A stretch of 64,000 bases of DNA from Hyaloscypha bicolor E (Eukaryota > Ascomycota > Leotiomycetes > Helotiales > Hyaloscyphaceae), in assembly GCF_002865645.1 (NCBI RefSeq), contig NW_020194685.1, positions 682,001-746,000 on the forward strand, read 5' to 3'. A program made the position numbers and the translations under genes. Below are positions 1-11,644 of the stretch, piece after piece. Positions within the stretch are counted from its first letter, which is position 1, and each line of letters opens with the position of its first letter. The notes beneath the pieces were generated by a model. The model saw only the letters and a program-made list of their open reading frames with translations, did not search any database and was not told the origin of the DNA.

Positions 1-1111
1 CGCGACACCAACTCACGCCGCACATCATGGGCTCTAACTCGAAATTGTTCATTCTTGGACGGGCTATCCTTTCCTTTCTCACGACATTGGCTCACGCTGC
101 ACATCACAGTACTGGATGTTGGAGTTAAAAATTCCATTTTGCGTTCTTTTGGATGATGCACATACCCATCCTTACACGGCAGAGGTACGGTACCTGCTTG
201 AGACGATAGGGTTTGCTTTCTGAACATAATTTGCGATGACTCCTTTAGGGACTGGGGCACGATGTACATAGGTCAGATGGCATACATCACGAATAAGCAA
301 TGATTTTCAGGAAATAAATTAGTGTGATTTGAACGTGAATTGAATGTACCCATCTTACTGCTGAGGTTGCAAAAAGGTTCTCTTATTTCCACTCATAGTG
401 AAGCATGGAGTGGCTGTAATTGAGCTTTTGTTCCCGAGAGACAGGGAGATGCGTGCTGTCCGTTAAAGTGAATTCCAAAACCTCTGAAAAGAATGTTCCA
501 GTCTTCACTGTAAATTTTCATGTGACTATAAATGAATATATCAACTTTACTCCTCCATTTCAGAGGCTCTGGTCACGATGCCCCAAGTCCGGAGGATACC
601 CTTCGCAAAGACACTGGCAGGTTCGAGCGAGACAGTATGAGGTTGGTATAGAAGACTTGTCTTCTGCCACTTCCATGGAACTATATCCCCTCCCTTCCTC
701 CCTTCATCCTAACATTTTCATTTCCATCTCACCATTCACAACAACGATATCTCACATCAATCATATCAATCATATCAATATCCATTTCAAGTCGAGTCCA
801 GTCCAGATCAGGCCAACTCTATCGTATTTCTCTCTCGCTCTCAGTCCGCACTATTATCTCAGTCCGCTCGTTCGTTTGTGTCCCACTAAGATCCATCAAC
901 CCGTGTATTTCGTCCATACATCGCTCGTCTCCCATTCCCTAACTCCAGCCCGCCATCCACAAACCCTCTCAAACCAAATCAGTTCATCGCTTTCCATCCC
1001 ATCAACAACGTCTAAGGAACTATCCCACCCTCGCTATGCCATGCAACATCAAATTCAAAGATCAAAGTCCAAGTCAAATCGAAAAGAAACAAGAGAGGGA
1101 TGCTCGAGATA
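1..1111. other. 5' flank without a recognisable gene
   Basis: Nothing coding is supported here. The stretch is the 3' flank of the importin gene that ends at 1112. It contains a short near-duplication (an element reading ctcacgcCgcacatca near 11 and ctcacgcTgcacatca near 91, differing by one C/T) and a small run of 'atcatatca' repeats near 755-775. A long open frame over 420-1187 has serine/proline/histidine-rich composition, no domain, and runs into the importin gene on the other strand, so it is not called. Confidence 0.5.
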
Positions 1112-4100
1112 TCAAGCACTGAAATGGAATCTCTCGGCCTCAAGCCTGCCCAGTCCATCTCTCGGCGCGACGTATCGTCTCCGGTAGCTGTTCGTGAAAT
1201 CCTGGAGTAAGCTGCGGACCTTACGAAGGCCATCGTGGCCGAGAGCCAGTCGTTCCCTGATACCAGTCATCAAGCGATCGATCTCGGGTTCGCGGATTGT
1301 GCCGGCTGGCAACATGCGGACGGTCTTGTCAACCCAGCCGGCGGTTTGTTGAGGCATCAACTCGAAGAGACCAAGGAGTGCTCCGCTGCCGTCGGTGAAA
1401 CAGTCATCCGGGAAGGTGATCATCATTCCTGCCAGGATTTGCTTGACGAGATGCTCGCCGTTGGCAAGAATAAGGTCCCGTACAGCCTGCTGAATATCTG
1501 GCGGATTTGGACTATCGCTTGAGCTAGGTGGATTGTCGCCACCATATCCGATGACATCCCGGAGGTAATGCAAGGCAGCGTTTAGGGGATCGCGTTGCTC
1601 CAATGCCAATGCTGAGATGCCAGCTTGGAAAATAGGAGTAAACAGTTCTGAACCGATCAACATATGCGGATAGTAGAGTAGAGCATCCACCATGAGACGA
1701 TAGAAGTCCTCAATGACATCTGGCAAATCTCGGGGTGCAAGATCACTCATCATCCGCAGCATGTTGGTGGCTTGGGCCTCAAAGAAGGCATAGATTGCCT
1801 GCGTCGTCTGATCGTCTACGTGCTCCCGGTCCTCCGAGAATTCACGAAGTATGGCAGCTGTGACCCAAAGGAAGCAGCCTTGCTTCGAAGCAGCGAAGCC
1901 ATTCGCGAGTTTATTTGCCATCTGAGGTAGTAATGGTGCCATGGCAGTGCGATATGAGATCACCATATACCGCCAGTTTCGACAAATACGCTCGCAAACC
2001 GGGTTAAAATCGATGAAGGTGTCTAGAATTGTGGCCAAAATTGGGAAGATTTCTTGACAGTATTTGACTGCAGGATTCTCCTGTCCAGGCTCAACGTATG
2101 GAGTGACGATCTGGACGAAATATGTGATTAATTGCATGTGATCTGATCGCAAGACTTGGTTAGCAGAGTCCGTTCCATAGGATGGATTATACCGACCTGC
2201 AATAGCCAATTTTCCTTCGTCGTCCTTTGCTTCATTGGCAAGGGCCATCAATCTGGCCATTAACGGATCACAGTAGAGCTTCAAAAGGTCAAAAATCTGT
2301 GCTGGAGGTTGTACCGCAACAACTGATGCGACACCTTCTGTCAATTCTTCCTGGCTGATGCCCGGAAGCTTGTCGAGAGTCTGGTTATAGAACTGTTGAA
2401 GCTGCACCACCTGACCACTAAGTAGGTGCTTGCAGTCAGTACAGAAGAACTTCATAGCCATTGCGGCAGCACGAACAATCTCCTTAGAATCTGTCTGGAA
2501 AGACGACACAATGTATGTAAATTGTGCCTCCAGAAGTTCTGGATGATTCGAGGTCCACTCCGTGTAACGACCCAAGACCATAATCGTGGCGAAGCGTAAC
2601 TTTTCGTGATGGGGGATCTGAACAATCAGCGGAATAATCTGGGGTAGTATAATATCTTCATCCTTGTCGACCATTCTTCCCAGTGCCCGCATACTGAAAA
2701 GTGGAGCCTCGAGCTGCTGCCAGTGTGGAACTGAAGTCGTAGTTGCTTGACTGGCATAGTCCCTAGTCCAGATCTTGATTCGCTCCAAAACTTTCGTTAA
2801 GCATTCGGTGACACCCATAATCTCGCAACAGTCCTTGAGCACATCGCCCATATGATGTCTGAACTCGCGAAACTTTTCCTCCGCCTCTCTATCTCCATCG
2901 AACAGATCTGATTCGTTGCCATCTGGGGTTGGAAACTCGAGTTGCTTCAACATAACGTCTACGAGCTTCGAGTAGACATCGACATACTGCATACGAGCTT
3001 CAATGTATCTCTCTAGGATGAGATACAACTTCAGCTCATACCAGAAGACGAAAGTTAGGGCAATGGCGTCTCGGTCCATATCTCTGGCAGCACACTCCAA
3101 AACAGCCTCCACCAGTGGCCGAAAAACGGTTGGCTCCCTCGCAATAAGGACAACCCACGCCTCACCTGCTTCTGCGAATATCCTGGTGATTCCCTTGAAC
3201 AGTTCTGCATCTTCTTGCTCGGCGGCTTGAGCAATCCGGGGCTTCAAGGCGATCACACGCGGTAATAGAACCTGGATCGTAGAAATGTACTCGTCTACAT
3301 CGCGGGTCTCTTTAAAAATGGCGCACAGACAATCCGTTGCCGCCTCGAAGGATCGGTCAGTATCCAAGGCACTGATTATGACATGCAAGAGTGGGGAGTT
3401 GACGACATCGGCAACTGGTACTTCCCGCAGCCATGATGTGATAACTTCAAGAAGTTGGGGGTTCGTCGATGCAGAGTCTGATGAAAGTTGTCAGCCAAGT
3501 GCATCGAGTACGGGAGGGGAAACAGACCTGACGACTGGGCATAATCGATCAAAAGTCGAACGACCAGAGAGGCATTGTCTCCCAATAGTTCCTGTGTTCT
3601 TTGTGACAGCTCATCTTCCTAGTTTGACGCATTAGACTTTGATACAGGTATTCTCTCGCCCACCCCACGTCGTTGTAGATGCTCGGAGGATGGTGTGTTT
3701 CGGCCCACATACAGTCAAATTGATCTTCCGTCCTTCGGTGACTTCTTCGGGAAGAACTTTCAGGAAATCTAGAATGCAGGCGTGGCTCTCGGCGTCGTTG
3801 CCTAGCGTTGAGATAACCATCGGCATAACATCCTTCCATTCTGTCATTTGTATTGCCAAAATCGCCAAACACACGCATAGTTGGACTCGAATTGGTCGCG
3901 GGCCCGTTGCAAACACTTTCAAAAGCTCTAGAATCTGATTTCGGAGTGCTGGAAGGGCTTCGGTGGGTATTTGGTTGACATCGTAGGTGATCTGGATAGT
4001 CAGCCCAACTCGAAATTATGCAAAAACAGAGCCCCTCCTACCTTGCCCCTCAACGTTGTAGCTGCGAACAACTTAGCTTCAGCGTCTGCTTGAGATTGCA

Positions 4101-4334
4101 GCAGTCCGATAGTGATTTGCCACGCCTCAGCCTGCGGCATCTGTAAGCCCTGTGGTCCTCGCACAGTTCGCGCAAGTTTATTGATTCATGACCTACCGAC
4201 TTCTGGAAGCCCTCCAGAAACTGATGTGCAGCCTTTTTCTGCTCCCTCTGACCATCGCGCATAGTCGACATAGCCGCCAGTACGGGCATAAAGGCAGCCG
4301 TGGCGCCGGTGCCATTTGTAGCCATGGTGACCAT
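1112..4334 (-). CDS. MTR10: Mtr10/transportin-3-type importin-beta family nuclear import receptor
   Basis: This is a karyopherin of the Mtr10/TNPO3 class, which imports SR-type and other mRNA-binding proteins and is released by Ran-GTP in the nucleus. Five exons are visible on the minus strand: 4334-4197, 4140-4042, 3991-3713, 3618-3528 and 3477-1112. All have GT donors and AG acceptors, and they join in frame to 990 codons, close to yeast Mtr10 (about 970). The N-terminus carries the importin-beta N-terminal helix pattern (REQKKAAHQFLEGFQKS, then EAWQITIGLL). The rest is helical HEAT-like sequence (for example FKGITRIFAEAGEAWVVLI). A second methionine three codons downstream (MATNGTG) is an equally good start. 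It is head-to-head with the SmE gene, 385 bp apart. Family assignment rests on recognised sequence character, not on a search. Confidence 0.9.
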
Positions 4335-4719
4335 TTCTGATGGAGGGGCAGAAGGCGAGATTGAAATGACCTCAGGAGCTCGGGAAAGGCACGCAAATCT
4401 GCAAGATTGTGGCCGGCGCGCCCCTGCTGTTTTATTGCAGGTCTGCTTGTGGATAAGAGGGTGGTAAGATCAAGTTGAAGGGGATCAGTTTGTTTTTAGG
4501 GGCATAAAGACCAATATCAAGGTGATATCCGAGAGCGGGCTGTTGTCTCACTAGCGCGAAATCTTGCAGCCTTGTGAAGAAGAGGGAAACCGCGACTAAA
4601 TATTTTACGATCCAAGACACGCGACCAGAACGGCAGAATACGAAACAGGAAGGAGAAGCTTTTGAAGCCAGACTTGTCGCCTTCCTTCTTGGACGCCCCG
4701 GAAACCAATCAAATTCATC
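4335..4719. promoter_or_regulatory. Divergent promoter region MTR10 / SME1
   Basis: This 385-bp gap separates the start codons of the importin gene (-) and the SmE gene (+), so both 5' UTRs and promoters must lie within it. No strong TATA box or named operator was identified. The region between the two genes is free of repeats. Confidence 0.5.
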
Positions 4720-5109
4720 ATGAACAGAGGAGGTGGAGGCGGTGGGCGCAAAGTCCTTCTGCCACCGATTAATTTCATCTTCAAACTCCTCCAGCAACAT
4801 TCAACGGTTCAGATATGGCTCTACGAGCAGCTAGCGATACGAATTGAGGGCAGAATTAGGGTCAGTGGCCTGAACATGGAAGAGTGTGGTGCTGTGCTAA
4901 CGGCTGTTTAGGGCTTTGACGAATTCATGAACCTGGTCATCGACGACGCCGTGGAGGTGAAGCAAGCTACAAAGACAACTGAGGAGAGCCGGAGGTCACT
5001 AGGTAAGGATTTACAAGCCGATATATTGTGGAAATAAGCTGATCCAAGTCCAGGCCAGATTCTCTTGAAGGGGGATAATGTGTCGTTGATTCAGAGTCTG
5101 AATGGATAG
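4720..5109 (+). CDS. SME1: Small nuclear ribonucleoprotein E (Sm core protein SmE)
   Basis: One of the seven Sm proteins forming the ring around the Sm site of U1, U2, U4 and U5 snRNAs, needed for snRNP assembly and splicing. Three exons, 4720-4860, 4912-5002 and 5054-5109, join in frame to 95 amino acids, the usual SmE length. The introns are only 51 bp each. Sm1 motif residues are visible as [24 protein letters not shown], split by intron 1 after IEGRIR. Sm2 appears as ILLKGDNVSLIQSL near the C-terminus. The N-terminus starts with a run of six glycines (MNRGGGGGGRK), longer than in many homologues. The gene converges on FAU1, with stop codons about 120 bp apart. Confidence 0.95.
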
Positions 5110-5231
5110 AGGGGATCAATCGGCGTTAATTGCATTCGAGTTGGGGTTCACGGATACCAAAAAGCACCATGGAATTGCGCAGAGGATCTGGAGGTGGTTT
5201 TGAGTGTTACCTGACCAGCGTGGTCGAAATT

Positions 5232-6073
5232 CTATTCTCGTTTGATCGGACCCTCCAGAAGTTTTCCACCGCCAATGACCAGACCATGAAGAAGGCTGTC
5301 ATGCTCTCCAACAGGTACCGAAGAATCCGCATTGGATTCCAGAAATTGCTCCTCAAGAGCCAGACCATACAACAATACATCAGTTCCTGGACCCGTTGAT
5401 GGCCCCTCCTCGTGTGACTCTCGACTTTGCCTGTACCTATGCAGAAAGAAGTCATAAAACCCCTTTCCATGACCAAGCCGTCTTACAAATCCAGTCTTTG
5501 GGTCAATATCAAAAGCCACTCCAGGCATAAAAATTATGTTTAACCCCTCGTTTTCCTTTGTTGAGTTCTCAAGTACGTGTTCCCGCTGATCAATTGTATC
5601 TGCACCAATAGTAGGTATTCCCCAACTGTCTCTCTTTAATGCATCATAATCAGACAGAGAGCGAAGATCCACCATATCCATCACAGAGCGTGGTGTATCA
5701 GGTGATGGTGATTTCGCCTTGTGGAGGTAAGGTACGAACACTTTCTTCCCAGACTCAAGTGCATGGCGGACAATGGCATCCGTTTGAACCTCACCAGTAG
5801 GCATGGAAAGGTATATTCCAACTCGCTTTGCTTCTTGGTATGGTCTGAGACTGGTGACACTTGTGAAGATGGCATTGCCTGGGCTCAATTTAGCACAAAG
5901 AATCTAAGTCTGCAGTGTAAAAACCTACTTTGAGCATTTACAGACTCAGAAGTGACGTTTGAAAGCTTTTGCTTCATCAAAGTCCTGAGATCCTTCTTAG
6001 CAGTCTTAAGCACAGCAGATGAAGCCATGCTTTCTGAACTTAAGCCTGCCTCAGACCCGTTTGCTGCAGCCAT
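5232..6073 (-). CDS. FAU1: 5-formyltetrahydrofolate cyclo-ligase (methenyl-THF synthetase)
   Basis: Catalyses ATP-dependent conversion of 5-formyl-THF to 5,10-methenyl-THF in one-carbon metabolism. Two exons, 6073-5929 and 5878-5232, flank a 50-bp intron. The acceptor after cccag at 5879-5880 is the one that keeps the frame; a nearer AG would introduce a stop. The joined product is 263 aa. Diagnostic segments are YLSMPTGEV (substrate loop), FMPGVAFD and RLGHGKGFYDFFL (the glycine-rich nucleotide-binding signature). The start at 6073 (MAAANGSE) is chosen as the first plausible ATG. A start at 6028 (MASSAVLKTAKKDLR) would give 248 aa and align better with the 203-211 aa human and yeast enzymes, whose N-termini begin near the KKDLR motif. 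Confidence 0.92.
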
Positions 6074-6374
6074 ATCAGACGTGAGATTGTCTTCCCTCCA
6101 GAGGCCGGCTGTCAAAGTATGCGTCTCAGCATCGTTGTATTGCAAAATTTGAGTCGAAGAGTCTTCACTCAAAGAGACTCCCTCGAAACCATCAAATATC
6201 CGCGTGAAGACAAGTCTTGCCTTCTCCTCGGATCGACTACAGGGATAAATTTCGGAGTGGCTTGGTGGCGTTCAGGTGTGGCTGGTGATGCGCTAAGGCT
6301 CGTTTGCGATTGACACCCTAAATCGTGCTTCACCCTTCGACAACAGTCTAACACACTCGTTCACAACCACAACA
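6074..6374. promoter_or_regulatory. Divergent promoter region FAU1 / ROT1
   Basis: About 300 bp between the two start codons. An open frame continues upstream of the FAU1 ATG to 6172, so the transcription start or the start codon of FAU1 could lie further upstream. No named element was recognised. Confidence 0.4.
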
Positions 6375-7313
6375 ATGGCCTCACTCTCCTTGCAGTCGTT
6401 ACTTGTTGCAAGCGCATACCTGTTTACCACGACGTCCGCCATAAATGCCGCTCTAGTTGGAACATGGTCCACGAAATCAGCGAAAGTGTTAACTGGTCCG
6501 GTATGTTTCTATTCTTGGAACGATGGGAGAGAAAGTTGGAAATGAAGGCATTCGAAGGAAATATAGACTGATTCGGCGCTCTAGGGCTTCTACAATCCTG
6601 TTAACGACACCTTCATTGAGCCAAGTCATACGGGAATCTCGTATTCGTTCACGGCGGATGGGTTCTATGAGGAAGCATACTACAGAGCCATTTCCAATCG
6701 TACGTTGGCCTTTGAATAGTGCTGGAGGGAAGAACTAATGGACACTCAGCTACGAAACCATCATGTCCCCAAGCAATGATGCAGTTTCAACACGGCACAT
6801 TCGTTGAGAACGCAGATGGGTCACTGAGCTTGTCGCCCTTCTCAGTAGATGGCCGACAATTACAATCAGATCCATGTTCGAGCAAGACATCTACATACAC
6901 ACGGTACCACCAATCCGAAATAATGAAGGTATGTCCCCCTCTCCAGTTACCCAAATCGACTTCCTAACAGTAGCTAGAAATACCAAGTCTACACAGACCC
7001 GTACACGAAGTTGACCCGTCTCGACCTCTACCAATTCGATGGCACACCCATGAACCCCATGTTCCTCGCCTTCAGTCCACCTCAGATGCTCCCAACGGTC
7101 ACAATGAACCCGACTCCAACTACAACATCATCAGGAAAGAAGTCGAAGCGAACAGCGGGAGCAGGAGAAGAGATGAATCTGCCCCTTAATGCGAACGCCC
7201 CGCACATCAAGCGAGACTTTGAAAGATCTCTTGTTCACAGAATCGATCTGAACATGCTGTGGTGGGCCGGTGTAGGAATGACGATCTTCGGTGGAGCTGC
7301 GTATCTATTATGA
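6375..7313 (+). CDS. ROT1: Rot1, ER membrane chaperone-like protein for cell-wall biogenesis
   Basis: Rot1 is an essential ER-membrane protein assisting folding of glycoproteins and beta-1,6-glucan synthesis in yeast. Four exons, 6375-6500, 6585-6699, 6750-6928 and 6978-7313, join in frame to 251 aa (yeast Rot1 is 256 aa). A signal peptide is seen at residues 1-23 ([17 protein letters not shown]...). Family landmarks follow: [41 protein letters not shown] and [12 protein letters not shown]. The last about 20 residues form the C-terminal transmembrane anchor ([17 protein letters not shown]). It is divergent from FAU1 and convergent with the phytase gene. Confidence 0.95.
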
Positions 7314-7615
7314 GTACGGGATCTCGGGAAGGGGAAAGTAGAAGGGAAGATATATATTATTTTGTACATTTGGGCAATTGGGATGAGGAACGGGGATTAG
7401 ACGACTTATGTCAAAGGCAAGCGTATACCATGTCACCGCAGACACCAAGCGGGTTCTTGCGGCATCGGAGTTCAGGTTTGGGGTCAGGTTCAGGGATTTC
7501 ATGTCTTGTTAATAATCCCACCATACACACGGTTCACATGAGCACACAAACTCAGGATTATTTGTACAGCAACAAACTTTTGAGTCACTGCTGTCTAAAC
7601 GGCTCGGCAATCTCT

Positions 7616-9287
7616 CTACACGAAACACTTGCCCCAATCTCCCCCTTCCCTCGCGAAGCTCAAACTGTCCACAAAGTTGCTGAGCGTACAGCGCCCCAAG
7701 TAATCGCCACCACAAGTTTTCAAAGGAAGAACCCGATCATTCACAACAATCCTCACAAACTCCTCAGAAGTACCTACGCAGCTCATCTTCTCAAAGTACG
7801 CCCTCGCAGCAAACGGCACGGTCCAAGCAGCCGAATACCCGTTCGTGCTTTCCACGCTCTCTACAGTGGTGTTCAGTAGTGGCGCCGTCTCATTGTACAA
7901 TCCCATTGCGCTGAAAATCCCAGTCATGTCGTTATCGTGACTGAAATCTGCATACAGAACTGTCTTCCCTCCTATCGGGAATGTCTGTCTCGAATCATCT
8001 AGTGTCGAGTTGGTAGAAGTATGGTCGTCAACGGGCGTATTTGTCAATCGAGCAATCAACTCGTTGGTAAATCCCACACCCTGTGTTGCTCCCAACGGAT
8101 TACCCCAGGAATAGCTGTAGTACTTTCCGAGAGATTGGTAGTAATCGTAGGCATGCCATTCATCTTCTGTGAATAGGGCGCAGAATGGAGAGATAAAGCC
8201 GTGTAAATCGGCTACAGTATTGAAGGGGCAGAGATCCATCATATTAATTGTTTCCGCGTTGGTGATATTTGCTCCTGGGAGATTTTCGTTTAGGCGGTCT
8301 GTGATTGAGGGGGTGAAGATTGAGACCCAAGTTGCTTGGGCGCTGTCCCCAATCGTGGAGTCGAAGCCTGATTCGAACTCATTGCAGAGGCCGTGGTCGA
8401 GGGTGTTGTTTGACCCAGTGTCTTCAGAGATGACGAGTATGGGGTAGGGGTAGTCGTCTTTCTCAGATTTAGATCTTTTGTCTTTGATACGAGCGTCGTG
8501 GAAACCTTGAGTCCAGTTCCTCGCGGACTCTACGACTCGATCCTGGCCGGAGGAGCGGACGAAAGGGGTAATGTCTTTGGCGAGCGCCTGGTATCGTTCG
8601 TAGTACTTGATTCCCGAGTTGATCATCTGCTGCTGGCCGAAAATGGAGAGCTGGTCCGCACCCAGGTCGTAATCGTAGTCCTTGATGAAAGAGTAACCAG
8701 CTCCGTAAGCTGTTGCGTTTGAGTGGATGCGATCAACTAGCTGCGCGTACTTGGTCGTCTTTGAGGAAGTAGGATCTCTAGCACCATGACGGGAGAGGAT
8801 CTGAGCAAAGGTGATTTGGCACTGATCAGGCACACCGGTGGGAATTTCTGATAATATGCTGAAATAGGGGGAGTATTGACCCCAGAACTGTGAGATGTGT
8901 GGTTGGCATCGGAAACCGAGGTCAACGGAGTCACATGATGGAGATAAACGTTGACTTGAGCCTCTATACAAAGTTTAGCCGTGATCCAACAGAATTTAGA
9001 CAAGAAAAGGGGGTTTGAAGCGCAAGCAGATCACACTGTAAGGTAAAGCTCAAGACGTACGCAATAGCCCAGTATAAGAAGAGGAAGAACCCAATAGCGC
9101 CCATCACTATAAAAGTTGTTCTTTTTCTATTCTTTTTCTTGAAAGATTCCAGGTGCCGGTCCAGGTCTAAAGCAGCTGGATCTTCAATGCTGTGATGCCG
9201 TTGAACTTGATGATCTTGAGTCTCGTGCTCCGAAGAAGACACAGGCTGGTACTTGTGCGCATCATTAGCTTTGCGTGAGGGCAACAT
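7616..9287 (-). CDS. Membrane-anchored histidine acid phosphatase / phytase
   Basis: Histidine-acid phosphatase of the phytase branch, expected to release phosphate from phytate or other phosphomonoesters. Two exons, 9287-9061 and 8963-7616, join in frame to 524 aa. The N-terminal half-active site RHGARDP is at residues 134-140 (nucleophilic His135) and the distal HD pair (SHDNDMTG) is at 417-418. Several cysteines match the disulfide pattern of fungal phytases. Instead of a secretory signal peptide there is a basic cytosolic tail (FKKKNRKR) and a hydrophobic segment at about 57-76, so the protein looks type II membrane-anchored, or cleaved after it. Many N-x-S/T sites follow the segment. A second in-frame ATG at 9308 is possible. 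Confidence 0.9.
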
Positions 9288-9543
9288 CCTGGCAATTGTT
9301 AGGTTCAAGGGTACGACTCTGTATCATTCTAGCTCTGCAAGTTGGAGCTTGAAGTGGAAGACTTTTTCCGCGGTTGCACTGGTTGGTCGCTCATGGGTTT
9401 AAAGGAGGGTCGGGCATAATTTCAATTTCGGGCGTCATCGAGAAAGGAAGTCGACCGTGCCAAGTGCGAAGAGAAAAGGAGCGATTGCGTGGTCTTTCTT
9501 TTAGGATGCAAGATATGAATTTGTTCTGTCGAACTGTGTTCTA

Positions 9544-9579
9544 CACGTGTGTGGAGATTACGTTGTGACAAGCCACGTG
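9544..9579. promoter_or_regulatory. Pair of CACGTG motifs upstream of the phytase gene
   Basis: Two CACGTG hexamers (9544-9549 and 9574-9579) lie about 257 and 287 bp upstream of the phytase start codon. CACGTG is the core site of the phosphate-starvation regulator Pho4/NUC-1, and of other bHLH factors such as Cbf1. Given the phosphatase downstream, phosphate regulation is a natural reading, but it is inferred. Single CACGTG motifs also occur elsewhere in the window, for example near 42131 and 49730. Confidence 0.45.
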
Positions 9580-9852
9580 ATACCAAATACAAGATCCTGA
9601 TGAAATCCCATCCGATGATTCCTTTAATGGACTATTTATCTGTAGCGCATATTGATTAAGAATAGAAATACCAAAACATTGGGCCATTCGTCTCAACTGT
9701 CAGAATCCATGAATCTGTCACGGCTCGGAGCGCGCATCACTTGGACATAGCAAACGCATGGGGAAGAACAGAATTCACGCGCAAAATCCTGATTCGCACT
9801 ATGCAGTTGATTTGTGGTACAGTCTACAACCCGCCATGGGTATATCTACAAA

Positions 9853-11299
9853 CTACAGGCGCTTGATGATCGCTCCAGCATACTCGTGTGTCTTCGACTT
9901 TCCACCCAGGTCACCTGTCAATGTCTTGCCCTCTGCAAGAGTATCGAAAATGGCTTTCTCTATTCTTGTCGCATGATCGTTCAATTCCATGTGTCTCAAC
10001 ATCATAATAGAGCTGAGAAGGAGAGCGGTTGGGTTAGCGAGACCTTTACCAGCAATATCTGGAGCAGATCCGTGAACAGCTTCGAAAATGGAGCATTCGT
10101 CTCCGATATTACCTGAAGGTGTAAGACCAAGACCACCGATGAGACCAGCGCACATATCCGAGAGAATATCACCGTAGAGGTTGGGCATAACCAAGACCTT
10201 GTCGTTGTAGGGGGAGGGGTCGGTAACGATCTTCAGGCAAGTGTTGTCCAGAAGCTCGGCATCGAATTCGACACTTGGGAAGTCCTTGGCAACGCGGTCC
10301 GCCGTGCTCAAGAAAAGACCATCGCTCATCTTCATGATGGTAGCCTTGTGGACAGCCCGAACCTTCAGTCTTCCAACATCCTCCGCATATTGGAACGCAA
10401 ATCGAAGCACTCGCTCACTGGCCTCTCTTGTGATAAGCTTAATGCTTTGCACAACACCATCTACGACAACATGCTCAATACCCGAGTATTCTCCCTCGGT
10501 GTTCTCTCGGATAAGCACTGTATCGACATTATCGTAGGGGGTCTTATATCCAGCAATAGATCGGCAGGGTCGGACATTGGCGAAGAGATTGAATGTTCGT
10601 CTGAGGGTCAAGTTGAGAGAGACATGACCTTTTCCAATGGGGGTCTACAAGTAATTAGTGACTGCTATGCTCAGATAGAAGGAATGCCTTACAGCAAGAG
10701 GTCCCTTAAGAGCTACTTTGTTTTTCTCGATACTCTTGATTGTCTCGGCCGGGATCGTAGTCTTGCCATCTCTCAATTGCGGGGTCACATCGACTGGCTC
10801 CCACTTAATTGGTGCCTTTCCAGTCTGTTAGTGGACATTTCCAAGCCATTGAAAGTCATTTCCGTACCTTAGCAGCAGCAAATATGTCCTTCACAGATTG
10901 GGAGATTTCAGGTCCGATCCCATCACCCTCAATCAAACTGACTGTATATAGCCCCTGCCATTATGTCAGTGATTGTTCATCCTCTAAGTCACCTTCACAA
11001 GCTCAATTGAGCCCATTGCTGGACCGTAAATAACTTTCATTCTCTTTATCACATCCGGGAGAGCCTTACGTCGGAACCCTTCTGGCCGTGGAACTGGGCA
11101 ACCTTCTCCTTTTCTGAAAAGCCAGTCGCGTATTGGCGTCGAGCCTATAAATTATAAGAAATCAGCCGGTGATCTTCAAGTCTAATGTTGGCTTGCAGCA
11201 GAGCAGAGGTCTGACCTGGATTGAGGTGGGAGCCCACGAACGAGCAGGGTGAAGACACTGTCTCCGGGCCGGAGACGCGAATGAACGAACTGCAAGCAT
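9853..11299 (-). CDS. IDH2: Mitochondrial NAD-isocitrate dehydrogenase, catalytic (IDH2/IDH3A-type) subunit
   Basis: TCA-cycle enzyme oxidising isocitrate to 2-oxoglutarate with NAD. Five exons, 11299-11216, 11144-11070, 10954-10868, 10824-10693 and 10644-9853, join in frame to 389 aa. Exon 1 encodes a classic mitochondrial transit peptide ([20 protein letters not shown]...), rich in Arg/Ser with no acidic residues. Core motifs are [26 protein letters not shown], the substrate loop [34 protein letters not shown], and [21 protein letters not shown]. The C-terminus [21 protein letters not shown] is closer to yeast IDH2 and human IDH3A than to regulatory IDH1. All four introns interrupt the N-terminal third. 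It is head-to-head with SEC5. Confidence 0.94.
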
Positions 11300-11644
11300 T
11301 TTGGGCAACGCAGAGTCCAAGTGCTTTTGCAGATAATGAGCAAGAGTATATGGGAGAGAGGTTGCACGACGACCAGAGGTGGAGGAAAGGGTTTGCGATA
11401 GCTACGGCTCGAGACTTGCGTTTTCGCCGGACCAGGGTTGTCGGGTCGGGTCGGATAAACAGATCGGTATTTGCCGACTTTCTGGAACACTTCCTAACCT
11501 CGATCAGCTTCAACTTGGATTCGACACGTCTGGGACACAACGATGCAATTTTGAGAAGTCTTGCACTTAAGGCTAGAAGGGTGCCGAAATTAACCTGTGA
11601 TTGAAGAGCTGTTTTTAAGGCAAGGACCGTCTATTCCATCCAAC
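11300..11644. promoter_or_regulatory. Divergent promoter region IDH2 / SEC5
   Basis: This 345-bp gap lies between the IDH2 and SEC5 start codons. Open frames on both strands here have arginine/serine-rich composition and no homology that I recognise. They are most simply 5' UTR or promoter sequence. Confidence 0.45.

Noticed and set aside
420..1187. Long plus-strand open frame of 255 codons
   Set aside because: Composition is low-complexity Ser/Pro/His/Thr, no family is recognisable, and its end overlaps the importin gene on the other strand. More likely 3' flank or UTR.
9853..11299. IDH1 (regulatory subunit) identity
   Set aside because: The C-terminal [13 protein letters not shown]...IIKRL and the overall likeness to human IDH3A favour the catalytic IDH2-type subunit.
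11145..11540. Minus-strand frames of 100-131 codons upstream of IDH2
   Set aside because: They overlap the real IDH2 transit-peptide exon in other frames and have no recognisable domain.
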